This document shows, one piece after another, positions 1-9,300 of a DNA stretch of 64,000 nucleotides; positions within the stretch are counted from its first letter, which is position 1, and the number at the start of each line of letters is the position of its first letter. Below the pieces are notes generated by a model. That model did not search any database. It had not been told where the DNA came from and saw nothing but the letters and a program-made list of their open reading frames with translations. Position numbers and translations under genes: made by a program. Source of the DNA: Neoluteolibacter marinus (lineage in GTDB: Bacteria; Verrucomicrobiota; Verrucomicrobiia; Verrucomicrobiales; Akkermansiaceae); contig NZ_JACZFQ010000056.1 in the NCBI RefSeq assembly GCF_014904755.1, forward strand, positions 1-64,000. Reading direction: 5' to 3'.

Positions 1-457
1 TGCCGGTGGTCGCATCGTAGGCGATTCCCTCCACCGTGTCGCCCGTGGCGCTGTCCGGCAGGTAGGTCTGCGACGCCTGAGTCCACTGCGTGTCCCCCGG
101 GCTCAGGCGGTGCATCGGCGTGTAGCCGTTGTTGTTGGCCAGGCTGCCGGGATCCCTGCCGACGTAGATGTAGCCGCCGGCGGCCTCGACGAAGTTCAGC
201 GAGGCGATCCCGAGGTCGTAGCTGCCGGTCCCTGCGACGGTGTTGAGCGCGGTGAAGGTGTCGCCGCCGTCGGACGAGCGGTAGATACCGGTCGCACCGA
301 GCAGATAAAGTTCGCTGCCATGGGCCAGCAGTGGACCCATGTTGTTGGTTCCGGTGAAGGTGCCCGGGACGCTGGCGGAAATGTCCTGCCAGGACCCCTG
401 GGCGAGGGCGGGTGACAGCAGCGCGGCGAGGATCGAGGGGAGAAGCAGTGGTTTCAT
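1..457 (-). CDS. Exported BNR/sialidase-like repeat protein, 3' end cut by window edge
   Basis: The minus-strand reading frame opens with ATG at 457 and runs off the left edge with about 152 codons present. The protein begins with a signal peptide (MKPLLLPSILAALLSPALAQ), so it is exported. About 45 residues later comes IYRSSDGGDTF, a classic Asp-box/BNR turn (S-x-D-x-G-x-x-W/F) of sialidase-like beta-propellers. I infer a surface or periplasmic propeller protein and cannot assign a substrate. Its C-terminal half is outside the window. BNR turns also occur in photosynthesis-stability and YCF48-like proteins, so a hydrolase is not implied. Confidence 0.75.
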   Translation of the reverse strand, partial: MKPLLLPSILAALLSPALAQGSWQDISASVPGTFTGTNNMGPLLAHGSELYLLGATGIYRSSDGGDTFTALNTVAGTGSYDLGIASLNFVEAAGGYIYVGRDPGSLANNNGYTPMHRLSPGDTQWTQASQTYLPDSATGDTVEGIAYDATTG

Positions 458-652
458 GCGGATCCGCCAGCTTTGGCGAACGTTCCGCATCCGGCTATCC
501 TCTGAACCGGGGAGAAGGGGGGGCGAACTGGGCTCGATGCCGGGGCCGGCGCTACGGCCGTGGTGGTGGACGGCTGCGCCCCGATCACCATCGATAGCTC
601 CAACAGCAAGGAAGTGCGGGGCTTTTGCCGGATGGCGAAGTCGCGACGGGAT

Positions 653-937
653 CTACGGCTTTCTCCGTACGTGTTTCCCATGCCTTCCGGAGCTGTCCCA
701 GTAGGTCAATCCTTGTTCGAAGCAGGTGCCGTCCAACTCCTCGTTCGCCTGCTGGAAGTGGCGCTTCGCGTCCGCGACCCCCTGGTTGTAGGCAAAGGGA
801 GCGATCTCCCCGGCGATGTAGCCGAGCAGCATCCTCGCCTGGAGTTCGCTGGCATCGAGTTCCAGCTCTTCGGAGAGAAAGCGCTGGATCGAATCCAGGA
901 GTTCCGATTCCTCGGCAGGTTCCAGGTGAAGCTTCAT
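653..937 (-). CDS. DUF2164 family protein
   Basis: A 94-residue acidic protein starting MKLHLEPAEESELLDSIQRF. The family hallmarks are visible: a helical N-terminal half ending in ELQARMLLGYIAGEIAPFAY, then YNQGVADAK, then a C-terminal E-x-x-x-x-YWDS tail. These match DUF2164, a small cytoplasmic family of unknown function. The frame is open further upstream (to 1153), but residues before this Met are arginine/proline-rich and unlike the family, so the start at 937 is preferred. It lies between the BNR-like gene and a CHAP-like gene on the same strand, with gaps above 100 bases, so an operon is not implied. Confidence 0.8.
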   Translation of the reverse strand: MKLHLEPAEESELLDSIQRFLSEELELDASELQARMLLGYIAGEIAPFAYNQGVADAKRHFQQANEELDGTCFEQGLTYWDSSGRHGKHVRRKP

Positions 938-1065
938 GCAGGGGCGAGGATGAAAAGTCCCCGCCCCCGCTTCAATCCGCGATTGCTCCATTGGCCCCGC
1001 AGTCGGGGAGGCCGGGTCGGTAGCGGAGAATGATCCGATGAACGGGAAGGCGGAGACCTGTTCGA

Positions 1066-1692
1066 TCAAAGTGCGGATCCGTGGCGGTGGGATTGGAACC
1101 GCGGGAAGCATCCCGGGATCCTGCCGTCCCAGCGTTCCCGCAGCGATTCCCACTCGGTCTCCAGGGCTCCCAGGGCATCGTTCCAGGCGAGAGCGGGCTC
1201 ATCGACGGGCTCCGGCTCCTCGAGCTTCACGTAGACGCCGGTCAGCGGGCGCTTCGAGTGATTCGCGGTCTTGAAGTCGCTGACGTAGCCCTTTTCGGTG
1301 CGGAACTCGATGTGGCCGTGGCCCGCGCCGCCGTAGACCAGCACCGCGCCGACCGGGGCATCCTCGGGCTTCTTGACCTCGTCGAGCTTCACGAAGCCGA
1401 AGTCGCGGGTCAGCACCGAGCCGGCATACTTGGCGGAGACGCCGTCCGGATAACTATCGACCACCTTGGCGGCAAGCAGTGCGCGTTTTACGTAGCGCCA
1501 GCAATAGTGGGTGGGCCTGGAACGGGCGTTGGATTCGGCAATCCGCGCGGCCTTGACGAGGCCCGGGCTGATTTCGGCAGCGGGTTCGCTGCCGGGCTTT
1601 TCGTCGCCGCGGGATGCGGGCGACATTTTGAAACAAAAGAGAGAAATCGCGGGAGCGATGAACCGGCATGGCAGAAGGGATAGAGGCAACAT
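1066..1692 (-). CDS. CHAP/NlpC-like cysteine hydrolase, probably exported
   Basis: A 208-residue product whose central part carries a Cys-His arrangement typical of CHAP or NlpC/P60-like peptidoglycan hydrolases: THYCWRYVKRAL (Cys64) and, about 60 residues later, VLVYGGAGHGHIEFRT (His125/His127) followed by GYVSDF. The first 22 residues are hydrophobic but lack a basic n-region, so signal-peptide status is uncertain. A second Met at 1626 would give a version without it. The C-terminal 40 residues are Trp/Glu-rich and not part of the fold. The role is inferred to be cell-wall turnover; no binding domain is visible to support a target. Confidence 0.6.
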   Translation of the reverse strand: MLPLSLLPCRFIAPAISLFCFKMSPASRGDEKPGSEPAAEISPGLVKAARIAESNARSRPTHYCWRYVKRALLAAKVVDSYPDGVSAKYAGSVLTRDFGFVKLDEVKKPEDAPVGAVLVYGGAGHGHIEFRTEKGYVSDFKTANHSKRPLTGVYVKLEEPEPVDEPALAWNDALGALETEWESLRERWDGRIPGCFPRFQSHRHGSAL

Positions 1693-1855
1693 CTGTCTGT
1701 CGTTTTCAAAGATGATCAGTTAATCGATATTGATTGTATTGGTTGGTGTTTTGGCCTTGGGCCGCGGCGAAAATGGAGGCTTTCGACTGGGAGTCAAAAA
1801 GTTAGATCGAGGCGGCATCTAACTCTTTGGCGGGTGTTTTGCCCGGCAGTTCCCT

Positions 1856-1881
1856 CCGTAGGCGCGTTCGTTGGAACGCGG
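1856..1881. repeat. Solitary right arm of the 83-bp palindromic element
   Basis: The 26 bases begin CCGTAGGCGCG and continue as the hairpin GCGTTC-GTTG-GAACGC plus G. This is the same sequence that forms the right-hand arm of the complete elements at 1914, 18835 and 22073. It stands 32 bases before the complete element at 1914, so the locus reads arm, gap, left arm, 33-nt interior, right arm. Confidence 0.7.
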
Positions 1882-1913
1882 AAAGCTGGGATCGCGACCT
1901 GCGGCTAACCTCC

Positions 1914-1996
1914 GCGCTGTCACCAGCGCGCCTACGGCATAACCTGGAAAGACCGCAGCGCACCGTTGATCCGTAGGCACGTTCGTCAGAACGCGG
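1914..1996. repeat. 83-bp palindromic element, copy 1
   Basis: Left arm 1914-1937 is the hairpin GCGCTG-TCAC-CAGCGC followed by GCCTACGG. A unique 33-nt interior follows (1938-1970), then the right arm from 1971, beginning CCGTAGGCACG and containing GTTC-GTCA-GAAC. The arms pair with each other over 11 bases (CGCGCCTACGG with CCGTAGGCGCG, here with one mismatch). The same layout with exactly 33 interior bases recurs at 18835 and 22073. The rest of the 1693-2153 gap, between a minus-strand start and a plus-strand start, shows no gene. Confidence 0.75.
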
Positions 1997-2153
1997 GAAG
2001 GCTCAACCGAAGCGCAACAACTAGATCCATCGTAGTCCGACCTGGAGTAATTGACGCCCGCCAGCCGGGGGGATTGAATCGAAATCGTGACCGAACGTTG
2101 GTGACGCGGGGATCCGCCCGCAGCGCCCGGCCGAGCCCTGACGACCCCGACCC

Positions 2154-2681
2154 ATGACGATGCTCCGCTTCTTTTGTTTCGCCTGCCTGGTGCAGGTCGC
2201 CCGTGCGGACGACAAACCCTCCGCCCTCCATGGTTCCTGGCGTTCCGACGGCGAGGCCACCCGGGCCTATCTCGACGAGCACGCCAAGCTGGATGAGTTC
2301 CAGCGGAAGATGATCGGCCTGATGTTCGGCCGGGCCACGGTCACCTTCAAGCCGGACGGGTCCGGTAGCCTGCGGATGGACCCGATGAAGGTGCCGACGA
2401 AGGAGGGCGCTGAGCTGGCGCTGGCGGAGTCGACCACCGGATTCACCTACCGGATCCTCGGGGAAACCGAGTCACAGATCGTCATCGAGTCCAGGTTCGA
2501 CAACGCGGCTCTCGACGCCCAGCCCTTCGCCGTCCTGAAGTTCGATGGCAAGGACCGCTACTCGGTCGCGCTCTCCGACGGCATTGCCGAGATCAATGGC
2601 CGCGAGTTCTTCACGCGGGTGAAGGAGGGCGGGCAGGGGGAGGCCGCTGCGCCCGATCCCGATGATGCGGAGGAACCCTGA
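2154..2681 (+). CDS. Small exported protein of unknown function
   Basis: A 175-residue protein with an apparent signal peptide (MTMLRFFCFACLVQVARA) followed by a soluble domain starting DDKPSALHGSWRSDGEAT. The HGSW...TVTFKPDGSGSL...FTYRILGE...FAVLKFDGKDRYSV pattern is alternating beta structure reminiscent of lipocalin-like or DUF4488-type folds, in which W-x-x-D-x-E... marks the first strand; this is a resemblance only. The tail (EAAAPDPDDAEEP) is acidic and probably disordered. Met at 2160 is an alternative start. It stands alone and convergent with the receiver-domain gene downstream. Function unknown. Confidence 0.7.
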   Translation: MTMLRFFCFACLVQVARADDKPSALHGSWRSDGEATRAYLDEHAKLDEFQRKMIGLMFGRATVTFKPDGSGSLRMDPMKVPTKEGAELALAESTTGFTYRILGETESQIVIESRFDNAALDAQPFAVLKFDGKDRYSVALSDGIAEINGREFFTRVKEGGQGEAAAPDPDDAEEP

Positions 2682-2720
2682 TCGGGCGGACCATTCCGGG
2701 CCTGGCCTAACCGCGTCGGG

Positions 2721-3128
2721 TCATTCGGGCCGGTGCGGAGGCAGGGTCGAGAGGATTCCGGGAAGCTCGGAGAGGGCCAGTTTCGAATGGAAGACACAGG
2801 CGCCGGCCTCGAGCGCCGCCTGGCGCAGACGCGGGTCGTCGTGCTGGGTCAGGATCACGATCCGGGCCGACGGCGAGTCGCGCAGGATCGCCCGGGTGGC
2901 GGCAAGCCCGTCCATCACCGGCATGTCCAGGTCCATGAGGATCAGATCGGGTGCGCCCCGGACCTGGTGGCAGTAATCCATCGCTTCCTTCCCGTCCGAG
3001 GCTTCGTGGAAGGAGCCGTCGCGCAGGCCGAGCAACTCGGCCACCACCCGCCGGAAGCCCGCGTGGTCATCGACCAGCAAGACATGGTCGTGCGGGATGC
3101 GGGTGGCATGGGGCGAACCGGAGCTCAT
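2721..3128 (-). CDS. Stand-alone response-regulator receiver protein
   Basis: A 135-residue CheY-like receiver with no output domain. The acidic pocket Asp20-Asp21 ([11 protein letters not shown]), phospho-acceptor Asp66 in [13 protein letters not shown], switch Thr94 (VILTQHDD) and conserved Lys116 ([10 protein letters not shown]) are all present, so it should be phosphorylatable. Sequence around the pocket is of the NarL/LuxR type, so the protein may derive from a regulator that lost its HTH. No kinase gene is adjacent. It is divergent from the large beta-helix gene at 3312, and the gap between them holds a palindrome and direct repeats. Confidence 0.9.
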   Translation of the reverse strand: MSSGSPHATRIPHDHVLLVDDHAGFRRVVAELLGLRDGSFHEASDGKEAMDYCHQVRGAPDLILMDLDMPVMDGLAATRAILRDSPSARIVILTQHDDPRLRQAALEAGACVFHSKLALSELPGILSTLPPHRPE

Positions 3129-3176
3129 TCACGGGAACTGTGCCGGAGCCTGGGTCGCCACGCCACCCGGGCGGTT

Positions 3177-3241
3177 ACTCAGACTTATGGGTGGTCCTAC
3201 TCAGGCGATCACTGGGTAGTTCCACTCAGCCGCATGAGTGG
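3177..3241. promoter_or_regulatory. Direct repeats and palindrome upstream of the beta-helix gene
   Basis: ACTCAG occurs three times on the plus strand at 3177, 3199 and 3224 (22 and 25 bases apart, about two helical turns). The third copy is part of a perfect 7-bp inverted repeat, CCACTCA (3222-3228), 6 bases, TGAGTGG (3235-3241). It lies 70-135 bases before the ATG at 3312 and 50-115 bases from the start of the divergent receiver gene. This looks like an operator cluster; the binding protein is unknown. Confidence 0.45.
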
Positions 3242-3311
3242 GTGCCTCTCTGGCCGGAAACCGCGGTTGGGGGCTAGTGTCGATGGCAGCTTACGGAACC
3301 CGGTCCTCCCC

Positions 3312-6300
3312 ATGAAAACTTCCCGAACCCTCTTCACGGCCATCGTGATCTCCGCGATCGCCACGCTGCCGACCCCTGCGGCCACCTTCACCGTCACCAA
3401 TGCCGACGACTCCGGGGCCGGCTCGCTGCGCCAGGCGGTGGCCGATGCCAATGCCAGCGGCGATCCCGTCGACACGATCAACTTCGACGCCGCCTTCTTC
3501 AGCACGCCGCGCACGATCAGCCTGACCACCCAGCTGATCCTCGACACGGGGCACACCGTCATCAACGGCCCCGGCGCGGACGAGCTGACGATCGATGGTG
3601 GCGGATTTTACCGCGGATTCGTCGTGTGGAAGGCGACGGTGGCGGAGATCGAGGGCCTGACGATCGCGAACGGCAAGAATCAGGTGGTCACGCACGAGGA
3701 GCCCTGGGGAAAGATGGGTGGAGGAATCCTGAACCTCGGCACGCTGACCCTCGATGCGGTGAGCATCGTGAACTGCCGGGCGGAGGAAATGAGCACGGAC
3801 AACGCCAGGCTCGATGGCGGGGGAATCTTCAACACGGGCACCCTCACCGTGACCAACAGCAACATCTCCGGCAACTGGTGTCGGGGATACACCTATCAGG
3901 CGGGGCCGACGTGCTTCGGCGGCGGGATCTACAACGAAGGAACGCTCAGCCTCACCAACACGGTGCTCAGCAACAACTTTTGCGAGGGCATTCACAACGG
4001 CACCGTCAAGGCCTGCGCCACCCGGGGTGGCGGACTCTTCACGGTCGGCACATTGGGTGGTTCCGCGGTGCTGGACGGTTGCACGGTCACCGAGAACGAG
4101 TTGCTCTCGAAGACCTTCGTCAACGTGCCGGGAACCGCCTCCGGAGCGGGAATCCATGCGACGGGGGCCCTCACCATCCGCAACGGCTCGGTCATCTCGG
4201 GAAACCGTGCGAGAGTCGACCAGACCGGCTTGGTGATCACCGGTGTCGATGCCCTGCTTTACGGGGGCGGGATCTACAGCGAGGGCACCCTGACTTTCAC
4301 TGACAGCGTGGTGGAGAACAACTCCCTGGAAACCATCGATGCGGACACGGCCCTGATGATTGGCGGTGGGGTTTGCAACATAGGTGGCGGCACCGCGAGC
4401 TTTCGCAACAGCCGGGTGGCGGGGAATACGATCGTGATCGACCACCTGGCGCCCACCTGCCGCGGGGGCGGCATTTTCAACGGGGGCGCGCTGACCTTTC
4501 TCAGCGGGGAGATCTCCGGCAACGTCATCGATGTCACCACCACCAGTTCCATCGCCAAGGTGACGGGCGGCGGATTGTTCAATGACTCGGGCCACAGTGC
4601 GACCATCCTCAACAGCACGGTGGCCGGCAACCACTGCAACGCCACCGCCGCGACGGGCGTGCTCGGGACCGGCGGTGGAATCGATAGCCCCGGAACGCTC
4701 GACATGGTCAACAGCACCGTGGTAGCCAATGCCCTCTCCGGCACACCAAGCGCTGCTGGCGTCCGCGGTGGCGGGCTGAACTACATCAACGGGACCGTCA
4801 CGCTCGGCAACTGCATCATCGCCGGCAACAGCATCTCCGCTGGCGGACTGTATCCGGATGTTTCCGGCACTGCGGCGCTGACCTCGCAGGGACACAACCT
4901 CATCGGCGACGCCACCGGCGGCAGCGGCTTCGTGCTGAGCGACATCACCGGCGTGGCCGCGGCATCGGTCTTCGAAGACGTCGACAGCAGCAGCGTGATC
5001 GATCTCGCCGACCTCGCCGACAACGGTGGGCTCACCCGGACCCTCGCCCTGAAATCGGGAAGCCCGGCCCTGGACGCCGGGGACAATGCCCTGATCCCCA
5101 TCGATCCCGACACCTCGCTCGCATTCGTCACCGACCAGCGCGGAAGCGGATTTCAGAGGAACTGGGGCGCCGCCGTGGATATCGGCGCCTATGAGAATCG
5201 CTACCTCACCGCGATCCAGTCGGTGGCCAGCGGCGATTATGACACCGGAGCGAACTGGGACCTCGGGGTCGTTCCCGTGACCAAGGACGGCACCCACGCC
5301 GCGACCATCGTCGCCGGGCATGCCATGACCGCCGCCTCCATCATTGAAGTGGCCTCGAAGGAAGGCGCGGTCACTTCCCTGACCGTGAACGGCAGCCTCA
5401 CCCTGTCCGCCGGGGAACTCGAGTTGGGTTTCGATTCCGGCGACTTCACCCCGCGCTCGGTGAACTCGACGCTCAGGATCGGATCAGCCGGGCACGTCAC
5501 CTTCCCCGCGAGCTGGGTCTATGACGGATACGGCGATGCGCCGGCGGGGGTCACCCACACCGTCCACATCGACATTGCCACGGGCGGTCGGTTGACCTCG
5601 GACACGAGCGGCGGCGGATTCGGCATGCGGCTCTGGTCGGAATGGAGCGATACCACAGGGGACGGCAAGACCTGGACCGACGATGGAACCACGGACGGCG
5701 AATCCGACGCTCCCTCATTCGAGGGCGTCCTGCGCCAGCTCTACGCGGCGGGGGTTCTCACCAAGAACGGAACGCAAACCGGCAGCTTCGACAACGACTT
5801 CATCTTCATCCCGGGAGCGACCGGCGCCGACGGCACCCTGCTGGCAGTCACCATCACCAATACCTACCAGGGCTGGGCACTTCGCATGGGCCTCATCTCC
5901 AGCATGGATCAAGGCCGCTACGCCGATCCGAACCACGACGGCCAGCAGAACCGGGAGCACTTCGCCTTCGACACCGATCCGTTCGGTGATGGCAGCGATG
6001 AAGGCAAGCGCCGCTATCGCTTCGTCGATGGAGGGAACGGGCCGCGCTTCGCATTCACGCTTCCGGTGCGGAGGGGCGCCGTCTTCAGCGGCAGCCCCAG
6101 CCCGGTGGCCATCCTTTTGTCCGATGACCTGAGATACACGATGCAGGGCAGCGGCAATCTCCAGGACTGGACCAAGCCGGTCCTCGAACTCGTACCTGCC
6201 GACTCCGCCGGCCTGCCTGCCCTCCGCGACATCGACGGCGACGCTACGCCCGACTGGGAATACCGGACCTTCCTCCTCGACGACGACACCCCGCCCACCG

Positions 6301-6335
6301 GCTTCCTGCGCGCGCTCCTCAGTGAAAGCACCTGA
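3312..6335 (+). CDS. Exported parallel beta-helix protein with choice-of-anchor Q-type segment
   Basis: A 1007-residue protein beginning with a signal peptide (MKTSRTLFTAIVISAIATLP...AA). Directly after it is TFTVTNADDSGAGSLRQAV, the start typical of CSLREC/parallel-beta-helix surface proteins. Residues 90-500 are repeated GGGI(F/Y)N-x-GTL...NS-x-(I/V)-x-x-N turns of a right-handed beta-helix. Around 595-625, LDAGDN...DQRGSGFQR...DIGAYE is the choice-of-anchor Q ending. The C-terminal third has beta-sandwich sequence, then DPNHDGQQNREHFAFDTDP, a calcium-type linker common in this phylum. The reading frame is open back to 2733, but the upstream part overlaps the opposite-strand receiver gene, so the signal-peptide Met is chosen. 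Probable cell-surface adhesin or polysaccharide-binding protein. Confidence 0.85.
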   Translation: MKTSRTLFTAIVISAIATLPTPAATFTVTNADDSGAGSLRQAVADANASGDPVDTINFDAAFFSTPRTISLTTQLILDTGHTVINGPGADELTIDGGGFYRGFVVWKATVAEIEGLTIANGKNQVVTHEEPWGKMGGGILNLGTLTLDAVSIVNCRAEEMSTDNARLDGGGIFNTGTLTVTNSNISGNWCRGYTYQAGPTCFGGGIYNEGTLSLTNTVLSNNFCEGIHNGTVKACATRGGGLFTVGTLGGSAVLDGCTVTENELLSKTFVNVPGTASGAGIHATGALTIRNGSVISGNRARVDQTGLVITGVDALLYGGGIYSEGTLTFTDSVVENNSLETIDADTALMIGGGVCNIGGGTASFRNSRVAGNTIVIDHLAPTCRGGGIFNGGALTFLSGEISGNVIDVTTTSSIAKVTGGGLFNDSGHSATILNSTVAGNHCNATAATGVLGTGGGIDSPGTLDMVNSTVVANALSGTPSAAGVRGGGLNYINGTVTLGNCIIAGNSISAGGLYPDVSGTAALTSQGHNLIGDATGGSGFVLSDITGVAAASVFEDVDSSSVIDLADLADNGGLTRTLALKSGSPALDAGDNALIPIDPDTSLAFVTDQRGSGFQRNWGAAVDIGAYENRYLTAIQSVASGDYDTGANWDLGVVPVTKDGTHAATIVAGHAMTAASIIEVASKEGAVTSLTVNGSLTLSAGELELGFDSGDFTPRSVNSTLRIGSAGHVTFPASWVYDGYGDAPAGVTHTVHIDIATGGRLTSDTSGGGFGMRLWSEWSDTTGDGKTWTDDGTTDGESDAPSFEGVLRQLYAAGVLTKNGTQTGSFDNDFIFIPGATGADGTLLAVTITNTYQGWALRMGLISSMDQGRYADPNHDGQQNREHFAFDTDPFGDGSDEGKRRYRFVDGGNGPRFAFTLPVRRGAVFSGSPSPVAILLSDDLRYTMQGSGNLQDWTKPVLELVPADSAGLPALRDIDGDATPDWEYRTFLLDDDTPPTGFLRALLSEST

Positions 6336-6380
6336 TCGCCCGATCCATTGCATCCGCTCTTCTCAACTCGAATCCACTCC

Positions 6381-9300
6381 ATGAAGCCGCTCAAAAAATT
6401 CATCTGCCACGCACTTGCCGTGCTGGCACTCGCATCAACCGCGCCGGCCGAGAACCTCCCGGGAGACTCGGGCGTTGAAATCACGCTCCAAGCCCAAGGC
6501 ATCGATGCCAACAACCCGCGAAGTGCGTCGGGCTATACCTATGACATCCCGACCGACCAGTGGCCGGAGTATCTCAGTTTTCTTGTCGAGGGAGCGGACG
6601 GGGGCACGGTCGATCCTGTTGATGCCAAGGGCGGCGCCGGCGCCCAGATCTACGGGCTCATCCAGATCGGCTACGAACCGGGTGATGTTGTCCAACCAGG
6701 TGGCCAGTTGCGCTTCTTGCCTGGAGTCAAGGGACAGAGCATTTCCCCCGCCTGGCTTGAATCCAGGGGAGCGGGTGGCGGCGGAGGCTCGGGAATCCTC
6801 TACAAGTCCCCCGATCCCGGAAGCACCTGGGTGCCGCTTGTCATTGCCGGCGGTGGCGGGGGTGCGGTCAAGGATTGGACGGGGCTGGACATCAATTACA
6901 GGAGTGGCGGGGATGGCCAGACGGGAACCGCCGGGCAGGACACCGACACCACCAGCGGAGGGGTCGATGGCCAGGGCGGCGGCGGTGCGGGCGGAGGGGG
7001 ATGGCTGAGCGATGGATCACCTGCTGCTGCCGCCCGGAGAGGACGAGCGGGCTCGCCGAACGGTGGCCTCGGAGGCGAGGCCGGCACCGATGGCGTGCAA
7101 GGTGGATGGGGTTGCGGAGGCGGGGCGGGTTCGTCGGCGTCCAGCACGGTGACCGGAGGTGGTGGTGGCGGCGGATACTCCGGCGGTGGATCCGGGAGCG
7201 ATGGAGGTTCGTCCGCCGCGCACCAGGGAGGCGGCGGCGGCAGCTATGTCCACCCCGGGATTGTAAACCTCCAATCCTTTACGGGGGAACGGGACGACCG
7301 GAATGGCGAAATCGTCTACCTAAAAGGCTCCATCTTTGTGAATAATCCTCCGGCGATCACCATCAACGGTGGCAATGTCACGATTGCTTATCTGAGCACC
7401 TACACCGATGCCGGTGCGACGGCCGTCGACGGCCTTGGAGAAAGCCTCACGGTCAACGCGAGCGGAGTCGGAAACGTGGACACCAGCACGCCCGGCGTTT
7501 ATCAGATCACCTACAGCGCCACCGATCGCTGGGGACGGACGAGCAGCGCGATCCGATACGTGACCGTCGAGTTGCCGGCTCCACCCACCGTCACGGTGAA
7601 CGGAAGCTCCCCCCTGGCGATTCCCTACCTCAGCACCTACACGGATGCTGGAGCCACCGCGACCGGCGAAGGTGGCCTGAGCCTCACGGTCAACGTGAGC
7701 GGTCTCGACGCCGTCGACACCAGCATCCCCGGGCCTTACCAGATCATCTACAGCGCCACCGATCGCTGGGGACGGACGAGCAGTGCGCTCCGGAACCTGA
7801 TCGTCGAATTGCCGGATCCTCCCACCATCACGGTGACCGGAAGCACGAGTGTGACGGTTCCCTACCTCAGTACCTACACGGATGCGGGAGCCACTGCGAC
7901 CGACGGGGGTGGCCAGAGCCTCACGGTGAATGTCAGCGGCGTCGGAAGCGTGGACACCAGCGTGCCGAATTCCTACACGATTACCTACAGCGCGACCGAT
8001 GCCTGGGCGCAAACGAGCACCGCGACCCGCACGGTGACCGTCTCGAAGATCCGGATCTACGTGGACGCCTCGGCAACCGGAGCCAATGACGGCACCTCAT
8101 GGACAGACGCCTACACGTCCCTTCAGGATGCGCTGGGCACCATGGTTCCCACCGCCTACTACGAGATCTGGGTGGCCGACGGGACCTACAAGACCGACTC
8201 CGGCACCAATCGCTCCGCCTCGTTTGTCCTCGGCGACTTCGTGGCCCTCTACGGCGGCTTCGCGGGCGGCGAGACCGACCTTTCGCAGCGCAACCTCGAG
8301 CTGAACCGCGCCATTCTCAGCGGGGATATCGATAACAACGGCTATGAGAGTTCCGGTGACGCCCATCACGTAGTGAGGATCGTGAACGCGAGTTCGGCCA
8401 CGACGTTGGACGGCTTCATCGTCCGCCACGGACATGCGGACGATGCCAGCACGACCGACGGGACTTACGGGGGCGGCCTGCTCCTCGACAACGCCAGTCC
8501 TCGCATCGTGAATGTGCGATTCTTGGAAAATTACGCGGAGGGCGGCGGCGGGGCCGTCGCGGCACTCACCCCCATTTTCGGAGCCCTCTTTGATTTTTGC
8601 ACTTTCGAGAACAACGAGACTCAGGGGACTGGCTCCGCGCTGCATGTCGATGCCTTGTCCTTTTTTCCGTTTACCGTTCACCACTCCCGATTTGCCGACA
8701 ACTCAAGTTTCAGTGAAAGCATTGGAAGCGGCGCAAGTGTGGAGATCTTACGCCACGCCGCGACCCTCATTGATTGCGTCATTGCCGGAAACAATAGCGG
8801 CGGCAGCTTTGCCGGACTCCATGTCGATGGCGCTGGAGTCCTTCCAATCGCCTTAGAACTGATCAACCTCACCATCGCGGGGAACGAAGCCGGGGCCGAA
8901 TGTGCCGGATTGGCAGTCGGCTTGAACGTCGATCTCGTAATGGCCAACACCCTGATCTGGGGGAACGAGGTGCTCTCTCCCCTGAATCCGGATTGGGCCA
9001 ACTACCGCGTGTCGGCAGGCGCCACCTCAGCCGTCTCGTACTCGCTGGTGGAGGGGTCCTCGACCGCCGCGCTTGGAGGCACCGGGAACCTGGACGGAAC
9101 CAACCCTGCGAACGACCCGCGCTTCAACGACGTGGCTGGTGGAGTGCCGCTCGATTCCCCGGTGGTGAATCAGGGCAGCAACGCGGCCAACCCGATCGCG
9201 AGTTCCTTCGATTCGGTGGATGCCGATGGGCACCCACGCATCGCCCAGAGCGTGATCGACATCGGGGCCATCGAGACGGTGGCACCGGTCTATGTGGATG

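Noticed and set aside
1856-1996. A mini-CRISPR (repeats around a 33-nt spacer)
   Set aside because: The flanks are inverted rather than direct repeats, each locus has a single interior, and there are no cas genes in the window.
3291-5321. 676-codon minus-strand ORF opposite the beta-helix gene
   Set aside because: High-GC antisense shadow rich in Gly, Ala, Arg and Val; no signal peptide or domain; the plus strand has a clear signal peptide and repeat structure.
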